Source: GCA-2693325 sp036343635 (lineage in GTDB: Bacteria > Latescibacterota > UBA2968 > UBA8231). From it: a stretch of DNA of 12,142 nucleotides. The notes below the pieces were generated by a model. The model made no database searches. It had not been told where the DNA came from and worked only from the letters and a program-made list of their open reading frames with translations. Both the position numbers and the translations under genes were made by a program. The DNA is taken from contig JAYYVF010000030.1 in NCBI GenBank assembly GCA_036343635.1, positions 1 through 12,142 of the forward strand, given 5' to 3'. Shown here piece by piece: positions 1-6,253 of this stretch (positions are counted from its first letter, which is position 1; every line of letters begins with the position of its first letter).

Positions 1-590
1 TGACAATCCACCAACAATTTTATATCCGGTCCTACAGCTTCACGTACTGCAGCAAAATGCTCCGCCGTCTCTTTAGGTCGTCCATCATCCAAATATTGAT
101 CAAATCGGTAACCGTCACCGGACAAAGCACTTCCCTTTAAGGCAGTATAACCATTTTCAGCACTACGGCATGCAGAGGCCGCACTCTCTTCTGTCGAATT
201 ACCCCAAAAATGAGTGTACACTTCTACGCTGTTGCGAAACCGCCCACCCAGCAAATCAACAACGGGCAGCCCCGAAACTTTACCTTTAATATCCCAAAGC
301 GCCTGGTCAATTCCACTCAATGCACTCATCCACACGGGCCCAGCCATCCGCCATATTCCGCCGATAGATGACTGCCGATAAATCTTGTGCCACAAAAATT
401 CAATGCGTGCCGGATCTTCTCCAATTAATTCCCCCTTCATGTGCCGAATAGCCTCGACAACAACAGGTTCCTTATTTGAGTATGTCGCCTCTCCCAATCC
501 AACGAGGCCTTCATCAGTAAAAACTTGCACTATAGTCCATTTTCGGCTTGGAGAATTTATCAGCAATACATCTATATCAGTTATTCTCAT
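1..590 (-). CDS. Mandelate racemase/enolase-superfamily dehydratase, D-galactonate-dehydratase-like (partial, N-terminal 196 residues)
   Basis: The reading frame begins with ATG at 590 and runs uninterrupted off the left edge, so the C-terminal half of the barrel is missing. AAAGGA lies 9 bases before the start. Seen: an N-terminal capping domain with TDEGLVGLGE (residues 25-34), then the strongly family-like GIDQALWDIKGK (93-104) and VDLLGG (111-116). A KGS segment follows (152-154, the region that holds the first catalytic lysine in the family). LLVDC (192-196) contains the first predicted Mg ligand, D195. Known: this family abstracts a proton next to a carboxylate, and the members most like this N-terminus dehydrate sugar acids such as galactonate. 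The remaining metal ligands and the catalytic base lie outside the window, so the substrate cannot be set. It starts 26 bp after the stop of PhyH protein 1, so the two are probably co-transcribed. Family assignment is firm; the galactonate specificity is only a resemblance. Confidence 0.9.
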   Translation of the reverse strand, partial: MRITDIDVLLINSPSRKWTIVQVFTDEGLVGLGEATYSNKEPVVVEAIRHMKGELIGEDPARIEFLWHKIYRQSSIGGIWRMAGPVWMSALSGIDQALWDIKGKVSGLPVVDLLGGRFRNSVEVYTHFWGNSTEESAASACRSAENGYTALKGSALSGDGYRFDQYLDDGRPKETAEHFAAVREAVGPDIKLLVDC

Positions 591-616
591 ACTCTACATT
601 CCTTTGGACTCGTTTT

Positions 617-1369
617 TTAAAATGTTTCCGCGCGCCCACCGATGGATGGTGGTGACATCAGCCGGAGCTGTTGGTCAGTCGCAGCCGGATAATCTTTTTT
701 ATCATAGTACGTTTCAGACCAAGAGGAATGCCCAGGACTGTATTTGTACAACAAACTTCTTCGCTCATGACCTGCTTTCCAAGGAACAGTACCGTGAACC
801 AAAGCCTCCGTAAAAATAATTACATCACCTGCATCAACCTCTATCTGCCTTACGTAATGAGCCGTTTGCTCCCATTTTCTTACCGTATCCGGAATATATC
901 CGGTAAAATTACTTTTATGAGACCCTGGTATACAACCAAAACCGCCATCATCAGCATTGGCATGGGTCAGACAAAAAGTAAACACCGTCAGACCATTCCG
1001 CATTACGCCATCATGATAGCGATACCAATGATCTGCGGCCTGGACTCCACTTTGCATCGTCGGTCCGCCGTGTAGACCCCCGGCCTGACCGTTCTTACGC
1101 ATGAAAATACTGTAATCATGATCTATTCGTACAAAAGGTCCTAGCAGGTCTTTGAGATAAGGCACAATGCCAGGATGGTCCATCAAAGATTGAGTAGCAG
1201 ATCCCCATTTTGAGACCTGGCTAGTACGTCGCAAACCGTTTTCAGGATAATCGCCGGGCCAAACAGAATCTGCTAAGGCATTAATTTCATCCACTTCGCT
1301 AGAACTCAATACTCCCTTTAGAACTATATAACCTTCAAGGTCAAAAATGAATTTTTCTTCTGGCGTCAT
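617..1369 (-). CDS. Phytanoyl-CoA dioxygenase (PhyH) family protein 1, with HxG in place of HxD
   Basis: A 250-residue protein of the PhyH branch of Fe(II)/2-oxoglutarate cupins. The ATG at 1369 is preceded by AGGGAAG. Seen: DGGFGCIPGSHKSNF (141-155), the PhyH signature on the core strands; distal metal histidine H192 in VHGTVPW; arginines R203/R204, placed to hold 2-oxoglutarate. The proximal metal site reads GGLHGGP (97-103): H100 is present but the residue two further on is G102, not Asp or Glu. Known: most family members hydroxylate a substrate C-H using a His-x-Asp...His iron site. Members with Gly or Ala at that position, such as WelO5 and SyrB2, leave room for chloride and halogenate. 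Inference: it may be a halogenase, may use another carboxylate (D113 and D120 lie nearby), or may not bind iron. It is the first gene of a minus unit with the enolase-superfamily gene and is transcribed away from the Gfo/PhyH-2 pair. Confidence 0.88.
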   Translation of the reverse strand: MTPEEKFIFDLEGYIVLKGVLSSSEVDEINALADSVWPGDYPENGLRRTSQVSKWGSATQSLMDHPGIVPYLKDLLGPFVRIDHDYSIFMRKNGQAGGLHGGPTMQSGVQAADHWYRYHDGVMRNGLTVFTFCLTHANADDGGFGCIPGSHKSNFTGYIPDTVRKWEQTAHYVRQIEVDAGDVIIFTEALVHGTVPWKAGHERRSLLYKYSPGHSSWSETYYDKKDYPAATDQQLRLMSPPSIGGRAETF

Positions 1370-1464
1370 TCTTCCCTCATTTGTGTTATGTATTGATGGA
1401 GGATTTATTTTACGTTAATTACTTGAAAACGTGTTTCCACTAAATAAACCAAAGGAACCTGACC
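1370..1464. promoter_or_regulatory. Divergent promoter region between PhyH protein 1 and Gfo/Idh/MocA protein 1
   Basis: These 95 bp separate two genes read in opposite directions, so both promoters must lie here or inside the flanking genes. It is AT-rich, with ribosome-binding sites at each end: AAAGGAA for the plus gene and AGGGAAG for the minus gene. Possible hexamers are weak: TTGATG at 1393-1398 with GTTAAT at 1414-1419 on the plus strand has a short 15-bp spacer, and TAAAAT reads on the minus strand. I do not assign exact promoters. The operator-like palindrome listed separately sits near the plus-strand start region. Confidence 0.45.
1424..1439. promoter_or_regulatory. LacI-family-like operator palindrome
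   Basis: TGAAAACGTGTTTCCA is an inverted repeat with 7-base arms (TGAAAAC and GTTTCCA, six of seven pairs matching) around a central GT. It lies 25 bp upstream of the start of Gfo/Idh/MocA protein 1, inside the only divergent intergenic region. The pattern resembles operators of LacI-type sugar regulators, which usually have TGxAAxC-type half sites. A second, looser inverted repeat, ACGTT (1412-1416) with AACGT (1428-1432), overlaps it. No regulator gene is present in the window, so the bound protein is unknown. Confidence 0.3.
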
Positions 1465-2556
1465 ATGTCTGCCAAATATCGTGTTGGCGTAATAGCTTCT
1501 GGTCGCATTGCACGCGAACACGGACGCGGTTGGGATGAATGCGAGCATACTGAGATTGTAGCCATCGCTGATTCCCATCCGGAAGCCGCCTCAAGTTACG
1601 CATCAGATTTTAACGTGCCAAAGCAATACGCTGATTATAGAGAAATGCTTGACAAAGAGACATTGGATATTGTCAGTGTATGCTCTTGGGATCCTCAACA
1701 TGCTGAGATGAGTATCGCAGCATGCGCCCGTCGACCTAAAGCCGTTCTCTGCGAAAAACCAATGGCTATTTCCTTGGGTGAGGCAGACGCTATGATTATT
1801 GCAGCTCAACGCAACGACGTGAAACTTGCTATCGGACACCAACGTCGATTTTACTCCTCATGGCGTGAAGCTCGTAAAATGATTGGTGAAGGAGTAATCG
1901 GACAACCCCGACGCCTCTGGTCTGCTATCCGTGCAGGAATGATGAATACGGGCACTCACTGTATCGACTTTCAACTTTACGCTCTTGGCGATCCCAAAGT
2001 TGATTGGGTGATGGGATCAGTAGAGCGACACACCGACCACTACGTTTTCGGACATCGCGTTGAAGATCGCTGTGTGGGGATTATTGGTTACGCTAACGGT
2101 ATCGAAGGTGTAATCGAAAACGAACTAAATGATACCTACGAAGTTGGAGCCCATATCTACGGTGACGACGGTATGATCATTGTCAATGACAATACATTGC
2201 GCTATATGAACGCATCAACTAATGGATGGAAACATTTCGAACCAACAGATAAATCAGAGCATGGCTACGGTAATGCCTTTGTTGACCAAGCCTATGGTAT
2301 TTGTCGTTGGATAGAAGGCGACTTCGAAGACTACTATGGAAAAGCCGAACATGGGCGTGCTGCAACAGAGATTATGATGGGTGTCTATGAATCTGCACGA
2401 GTACACGAGCGCGTAGCGCTACCGCTCCAGACTCGCGCAAATCCCCTCGACGTAGCTGTGGAAAGTGGTGTCATGCCGGTAACACGCCCCGGTGTATGGG
2501 ATGAACGCTCTTTTTTGGTTCGGGGAGAGGGTATGAGCTGGATGGGAAAGAGTTAG
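1465..2556 (+). CDS. Gfo/Idh/MocA family NAD(P)-dependent oxidoreductase 1
   Basis: A 363-residue protein, normal length for the family. ATG at 1465 has AAAGGAA ten bases upstream. Seen: an N-terminal Rossmann fold starting YRVGVIASGRIAREH, where the usual GxGxxG is relaxed to G8...G13; the acidic turn AIAD (33-36); the family lysine motif EKP (97-99); and GTHCID (163-168), with H165 and D168 in the usual catalytic GxHxxD position. The C-terminus carries VALPLQTRANP, a signature shared with the other two family members in this window. Known: these enzymes oxidise a sugar or cyclitol hydroxyl, or reduce a keto-sugar, using NAD(P). Its TAG is followed directly by the ATG of PhyH protein 2, so the two are almost certainly translated from one message and may act in sequence. 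The substrate is not determined. Confidence 0.93.
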   Translation: MSAKYRVGVIASGRIAREHGRGWDECEHTEIVAIADSHPEAASSYASDFNVPKQYADYREMLDKETLDIVSVCSWDPQHAEMSIAACARRPKAVLCEKPMAISLGEADAMIIAAQRNDVKLAIGHQRRFYSSWREARKMIGEGVIGQPRRLWSAIRAGMMNTGTHCIDFQLYALGDPKVDWVMGSVERHTDHYVFGHRVEDRCVGIIGYANGIEGVIENELNDTYEVGAHIYGDDGMIIVNDNTLRYMNASTNGWKHFEPTDKSEHGYGNAFVDQAYGICRWIEGDFEDYYGKAEHGRAATEIMMGVYESARVHERVALPLQTRANPLDVAVESGVMPVTRPGVWDERSFLVRGEGMSWMGKS

Positions 2557-3411
2557 ATGAATGAAATCCAAATAAGTAAGCACGAACGATTAGACAAACA
2601 TTTATCGACCGACAATTTAAACAAGGCCATCCGTGCAGTTCGTGAGGACGGGTACGTAGTACTTAATGACATAATTGAAACGGGTCATATTGCCATTCTC
2701 AGAGATCGTATGTTGGCCGATGTCGAGAAAATTCTTTCGTTAAATGCCGTGCCCTACCAATTCAGAAAAGGTCACATACAGCAAGACCCACCACCATTCA
2801 AACCTTTTTTATTTCGCGATGTCTTAGTAAATCCTTTTGTAATCGACATCACTCAGGTTTTACTAGGCGATGGTGTAAAAAACGCGTTTTATAGTGGTAA
2901 TTGCTGCCTTCCAGGCAGTCAACACCAGCCTATTCATTTTGACATGGGACATCTATGGCCAAACTGGCCAAACTACCATCCTGTACACGCTATTGTCGTA
3001 AATGTGCCAGTGGTCGATATGAGTCCAGAGAATGGAAGCACGGAGTTGTGGCCTCAAACACATTTAAACATCGCGAGAAGTGAAACCGCAGAGGATATAA
3101 AAATTCCTGATGCTGTCATCGAAGCCCAACGAGAGCAATCACAACCATTTCAGCCTAAAATACCCGTTGGCAGTATTCTCATTCGGGACATAAGGCTCTG
3201 GCACCGCGGTATGCCTAATAAAAAGGATGTGCCTAGACCAATGATTGCAATGATACATTACCCTGTCTGGTACCAGACAGGCAAATCCATCCAATTTGCA
3301 AAAGGCTCAGAAGAATTACTAAAGGACGAACGGCTCACCACCGTAGCAGAATTTGTAGATGAGCCCATCGACTACATTAGCCATCACGGGACCTATGATT
3401 ACAACAGTTAA
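2557..3411 (+). CDS. Phytanoyl-CoA dioxygenase (PhyH) family protein 2, intact iron site
   Basis: A 284-residue Fe(II)/2-oxoglutarate-dependent oxygenase. Its ATG abuts the stop of the preceding oxidoreductase, and GGAAAGAG in that gene's end serves as ribosome-binding site, which points to translational coupling. Seen: DGYVVLNDII (31-40), the usual family opening; metal motif H127-F-D129 in QPIHFDMGH; ENGSTELWPQTH (158-169), the counterpart of the family's GSTxxxPGSH; distal H216 in LWHRGMPN; R227, placed to bind 2-oxoglutarate. The triad is complete, so hydroxylase chemistry is expected, unlike PhyH protein 1. Just after the HxD motif a 9-base exact tandem repeat (2956-2973) encodes WPNWPN. 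A 20-bp perfect palindrome lies at 3262-3281 inside the gene. Substrate unknown; the partner is probably the oxidoreductase upstream. Confidence 0.92.
   Translation: MNEIQISKHERLDKHLSTDNLNKAIRAVREDGYVVLNDIIETGHIAILRDRMLADVEKILSLNAVPYQFRKGHIQQDPPPFKPFLFRDVLVNPFVIDITQVLLGDGVKNAFYSGNCCLPGSQHQPIHFDMGHLWPNWPNYHPVHAIVVNVPVVDMSPENGSTELWPQTHLNIARSETAEDIKIPDAVIEAQREQSQPFQPKIPVGSILIRDIRLWHRGMPNKKDVPRPMIAMIHYPVWYQTGKSIQFAKGSEELLKDERLTTVAEFVDEPIDYISHHGTYDYNS
3262..3281. repeat. 20-bp perfect palindrome inside PhyH protein 2
   Basis: CCTGTCTGGTACCAGACAGG is its own reverse complement over all 20 bases; the next pair out (C and C) fails. In RNA it could form an 8-bp stem with a GUAC loop. It spans codons for residues PVWYQTG. 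No T-run follows on either strand, so it does not look like a Rho-independent terminator. Confidence 0.9.
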
Positions 3412-3425
3412 AAAAGTGACCCCAT

Positions 3426-4712
3426 TCAAGAGCTAATTACCCGCGCTTCAACATAGTAGCGTTTGTCTTCGGCCTCACCCATTGAGAACGTCTTCCTAGG
3501 CAGGGGACCGTCTTTGTCAATAGCATAGAAAAAGTCGGCTTTTTCTATGCCCGGAAGATAAAAACCCGTGCACCCATTCCTGTTTGCTAATTTTTCCAAG
3601 GAATCGTCGCCATGTATATAATCTACGGTTACCGACTTGTTTCCTTCCATCAAATCATCGAGGAAAGCCTGTAAAGTTGCAACAACTAATTGAGAGTTAT
3701 TCTTGCCCACTCTAATCCAACCACGTCGGCCGCCGCTGCAAAATTGAATACGATGACCTTCACCATCATATTGCTCTTCGGCAGCTTGATATCCCCAGGT
3801 AAACTCTTGGTTAGAAAAATACTTTCTGGCAGCATCCATCAACGATTCCGCGTCAATCCCAAATACCGCTCTATGTATTGGCTCAAAATCCAACCCGCGA
3901 TCGTGGAGATTAACCAGTTCGACGAGAGCATAACGAGCAGGGTGTTCCATCACATCTTGCTCGCACTCTGTTTTTTCCTTAAGACTTTCCCACACTGCCT
4001 TTGCAGTAGCAAAAGAGTGATTCCCATCCCCCATGGCATACAACATTTTTGACGAGCCTTCTCCTAATTTAATAATGTTAGAAACAACAGATTCAATTCG
4101 AATAGAATCTCCTATATGATATCCCTTGACATAGCCTCCTCCACCCATCAATTGACCTTCGTAAACAGGTTCGGAACATTCTTCAAACAAAGGGTCTATC
4201 ACAGTAAATTCTGGGTCATCAATAAGAACCATAATATGCGGTATTTCGATACGTGCTTTTGCGCGAATCTCAATACGGGGAGGCAAACGATCTAATACAG
4301 TCCCCTCGGTAGTTCGAATAAGTTCCCGTGCCCCTTCTCGATAATCGTAGTGCTCTAAGTCAAGAGCAACCATCAGTCCTCGTCGATTCTTTCCGCTCTC
4401 AAGTTTGCGATCAACCGCAACAAACCCCGGTGGAAGGCTGCGAAGTAATCCCCCATCCAAATATTCCTCCATATAGGCATTAATTTCTTTAACCGCCTTG
4501 CTACGGTCTTTAGATTCCAAATAGACTTCAGGAAAAATCAAACGAAGCGTCGAAGGATCGTCGCCAACATCTCTATAAACTCCATCCCAATATTCGGGTT
4601 CAGAAGTATATTGATCACAAGCGATAACCGACCACTTCTCCAATTTAACCTGTTTGGCAGGCAATAAAATGGTCGGGACCTTAAGGGCTGCCTCAGGAAA
4701 ATTTATTTTCAT
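3426..4712 (-). CDS. DUF1015 family protein
   Basis: A 428-residue protein with TGA at 3426-3428 and ATG at 4712. The only weak ribosome-binding site is TTGGAAAAC within the end of the upstream gene, 6 bp away. Seen: SVIACDQYTSEPEYW (28-42), typical of the family's opening; REGARELIRTTEGT (125-138); the hallmark GDGNHSFATAK (228-238); and a C-terminal LPRKTFSMGEAEDKRYY (404-420), matching the branch that ends in RKTFSMGEA. Known: the family is widespread and mostly without assigned biochemistry; I do not assign a reaction. No membrane segment or signal peptide is evident, so it is probably cytoplasmic. It is the last gene of a unit with an isomerase, a phosphatase and two oxidoreductases, which suggests a role in sugar or sugar-acid metabolism. 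It carries two striking inverted repeats (3523-3550 and 4089-4110). Confidence 0.9.
   Translation of the reverse strand: MKINFPEAALKVPTILLPAKQVKLEKWSVIACDQYTSEPEYWDGVYRDVGDDPSTLRLIFPEVYLESKDRSKAVKEINAYMEEYLDGGLLRSLPPGFVAVDRKLESGKNRRGLMVALDLEHYDYREGARELIRTTEGTVLDRLPPRIEIRAKARIEIPHIMVLIDDPEFTVIDPLFEECSEPVYEGQLMGGGGYVKGYHIGDSIRIESVVSNIIKLGEGSSKMLYAMGDGNHSFATAKAVWESLKEKTECEQDVMEHPARYALVELVNLHDRGLDFEPIHRAVFGIDAESLMDAARKYFSNQEFTWGYQAAEEQYDGEGHRIQFCSGGRRGWIRVGKNNSQLVVATLQAFLDDLMEGNKSVTVDYIHGDDSLEKLANRNGCTGFYLPGIEKADFFYAIDKDGPLPRKTFSMGEAEDKRYYVEARVISS
3523..3550. repeat. Perfect inverted repeat, 12-bp arms and 4-base loop, inside the DUF1015 gene
   Basis: GCATAGAAAAAG (3523-3534) and CTTTTTCTATGC (3539-3550) are exact reverse complements around TCGG. 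In the DUF1015 message this would fold to a 12-bp stem with a CCGA loop, over residues around IEKADFFYA near the C-terminus. The arms include A5/T5 runs, but on neither strand does a T-run follow outside the hairpin. Confidence 0.9.
4089..4110. repeat. 22-bp near-perfect palindrome inside the DUF1015 gene
   Basis: Ten of eleven base pairs match around a centre between 4099 and 4100; the only mismatch is A4095 against A4104. The core is ATTCGAAT, flanked by AGATTC and GAATCT. It covers codons for residues of GDSIRIES. Confidence 0.85.
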
Positions 4713-4718
4713 GGTTAT

Positions 4719-5552
4719 TTATTGTTTTCCAATCAACGGGTTCGCCCAAGCAACAAATTGTGGGAACAAAACCTCTGGTTCTTCTAAGTCTCTGTGCCAT
4801 CTTTTTTCATGTTCAAGCATTATCCATCCCTGATAATCGTGTTCTTTTAATAAGGCTATGGCCTCTTTTAAACGCAACGATCCTTTCCCGGGAGCAACAT
4901 AGCGCCAACCGTCCTTCATGGCCTGTGGATGGGATGGGTCTAGAATAGCATCTTTTACGTGCGTATAATAAGTACGGCACCCTATGGTTTTGAATGTTTC
5001 ATGGTGTGAGGCGTTTCCCATTCGAGCTGTGTGACCAATATCCCAGAGTATACCAAATGCCGAACTAGTTATACGCTGAAGCAACAGAGAACAATAATCC
5101 GGATCAATCCAAGCATCGTGGGTTTCTAACATCCATTTAATCTCGGAAGCACCATCGAGCCGTAATATTTCTTCCATGGTAAGGGAGCCTTGATCGGCCA
5201 ACTTTTCATAAGAGTGTATATTAGGGTTACCACCACCAAACACCCGAATTCTATCACACCCTAGGGCTCGAACAACTTCTATCGTCCGCCGGGCCTCCTC
5301 TAAATTCTCATTCAACATCGAGTCTACACATATACGTAAGCTCGAGCTTACGCCAGAAACTTCAAGACCAAAATCCTCAAATTTTCTTTTAGTATTGGAA
5401 ATATCCTCTTTAAACTCAGGTAAAACTGTCACATCGAGATCACCTTGCAATCCGCGCAAGTCTACACCTTGGAATCCGAATGCACTGCACTTTTCTATAA
5501 CCTGATCTAGGTTCCAATCCGGACAACCTAACGTAGTCGTACTAAGTTTCAT
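4719..5552 (-). CDS. Sugar phosphate isomerase/epimerase family protein (xylose-isomerase-like TIM barrel)
   Basis: A 277-residue TIM barrel of the AP-endonuclease-2/xylose-isomerase-like fold. ATG at 5552 has AGGGA about seven bases upstream, overlapping the stop region of the HAD gene (9 bp gap). Seen: FGFQGVDLRG (25-34) on the second strand; the metal-site pattern of the family, namely E143 in MLETHD, D171 and H174 in WDIGHT, H198 in THVKDA, and E247 in MLEHEKRW. Known: these enzymes use a divalent metal to isomerise or epimerise keto sugars or dehydrate inosose-type cyclitols (IolE, IolH, hydroxypyruvate isomerase and tagatose epimerase relatives). The full ligand set suggests activity. 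It is grouped with two Gfo/Idh/MocA oxidoreductases, as in inositol-type pathways, but I see no IolD, IolC or IolJ. An 18-bp palindrome lies at 5335-5352. Confidence 0.9.
   Translation of the reverse strand: MKLSTTTLGCPDWNLDQVIEKCSAFGFQGVDLRGLQGDLDVTVLPEFKEDISNTKRKFEDFGLEVSGVSSSLRICVDSMLNENLEEARRTIEVVRALGCDRIRVFGGGNPNIHSYEKLADQGSLTMEEILRLDGASEIKWMLETHDAWIDPDYCSLLLQRITSSAFGILWDIGHTARMGNASHHETFKTIGCRTYYTHVKDAILDPSHPQAMKDGWRYVAPGKGSLRLKEAIALLKEHDYQGWIMLEHEKRWHRDLEEPEVLFPQFVAWANPLIGKQ
5335..5352. repeat. 18-bp perfect palindrome inside the TIM-barrel isomerase gene
   Basis: CGTAAGCTCGAGCTTACG is fully self-complementary over 18 bases, centred on CTCGAG; the next pair out (A and C) fails. As RNA it could form a 7-bp stem with a UCGA loop. 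It encodes residues around VSSSLR. Confidence 0.9.
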
Positions 5553-5561
5553 TTAATTTCC

Positions 5562-6209
5562 CTAGCTATTCTGCAATGACTCGACTATTGGGATTAGATC
5601 TACAGCCCGTTTTATCCGCATCCAGGCACCTTCAAAATTTAGACCACAAGTCAATCCCCGAGGAATTACAACACAACGCAACCCGGCTGCATTAGCAGCT
5701 TGTAGCCCGCGAGGTGAGTCTTCAACAACAATACATTCGTCTGGCATTAAATCATTCCGAATCATCGCCTGAAGATAAGGCTCTGGGGCAGGTTTCGAAG
5801 CGACATAATCTTCACGAGCCAGTACGAAGTCAAAAAATTTTAATACACCAGTTTGAGAATGAATTAAATCAAAATGTGTTTTCCTCGACGAAGTAACTAT
5901 CCCCATTTGGACTCGAGGTTTTAGTAATATCAGAGTCTCTCTAATTCCCTCGATAGGAGCAACACCTTCCGAGAGTAACTGGGTATACCGGCGATTTCTC
6001 CATTCCTGAGCAATATCTAGCTTTTCAGATAAACCTCGTTCACTCAATAGGGCTATTAGGCCTTCACTTTTGCGGAGAAACAATTCGATGAAAGATTCCT
6101 CATCAAGCGGAATCTCGTAACGCAACAAGACCTCACGACAAGCCTGGTAATATAGGTGTTCCGTATCGACCAAAACTCCATCATTATCCCATAAAACAGC
6201 TTTCAACAT
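5562..6209 (-). CDS. HAD-superfamily hydrolase, beta-phosphoglucomutase/phosphatase-like
   Basis: A 215-residue HAD protein of usual subfamily-I length. Seen: motif I DNDGVLVDTE (8-17), with nucleophile D8 and acid/base D10; a helical cap domain (about 18-85); motif II TSS (106-108); motif III K139 in SKPAPEP; motif IV VEDSPRG (162-168), with E163 and D164 for Mg. DNDG rather than DFDG or DLDG is a modest variant. Known: relatives remove phosphate from sugar phosphates or, as phosphomutases, shift it between carbons. The KPAPEPYL and EDSPRGLQAA segments fit both kinds, so I cannot choose. The start ATG at 6209 has only a weak purine run (GATAGAG) upstream. It sits 44 bp after the second Gfo/Idh/MocA gene and 9 bp before the isomerase gene. 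Confidence 0.9.
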   Translation of the reverse strand: MLKAVLWDNDGVLVDTEHLYYQACREVLLRYEIPLDEESFIELFLRKSEGLIALLSERGLSEKLDIAQEWRNRRYTQLLSEGVAPIEGIRETLILLKPRVQMGIVTSSRKTHFDLIHSQTGVLKFFDFVLAREDYVASKPAPEPYLQAMIRNDLMPDECIVVEDSPRGLQAANAAGLRCVVIPRGLTCGLNFEGAWMRIKRAVDLIPIVESLQNS

Positions 6210-6253
6210 GAGACTCTATCTTGTTTAGGGTATCAACAACAAAAATCCGTTTT

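Noticed and set aside
385..1075. Plus-strand ORFs of about 130-140 codons opposite the enolase-superfamily and PhyH 1 genes.
   Set aside because: They are antisense to two genes with clear family motifs, and their products have no recognisable domain.
2875..2890. 12-bp palindrome AAAACGCGTTTT in PhyH 2, with similar 12-bp sites in the sialidase-like gene.
   Set aside because: About three such palindromes are expected by chance in this length, and about three were seen.
3412..3425. Bidirectional terminator between the convergent genes.
   Set aside because: The 14-bp gap has no inverted repeat; only an A-run that is part of the PhyH 2 stop region.
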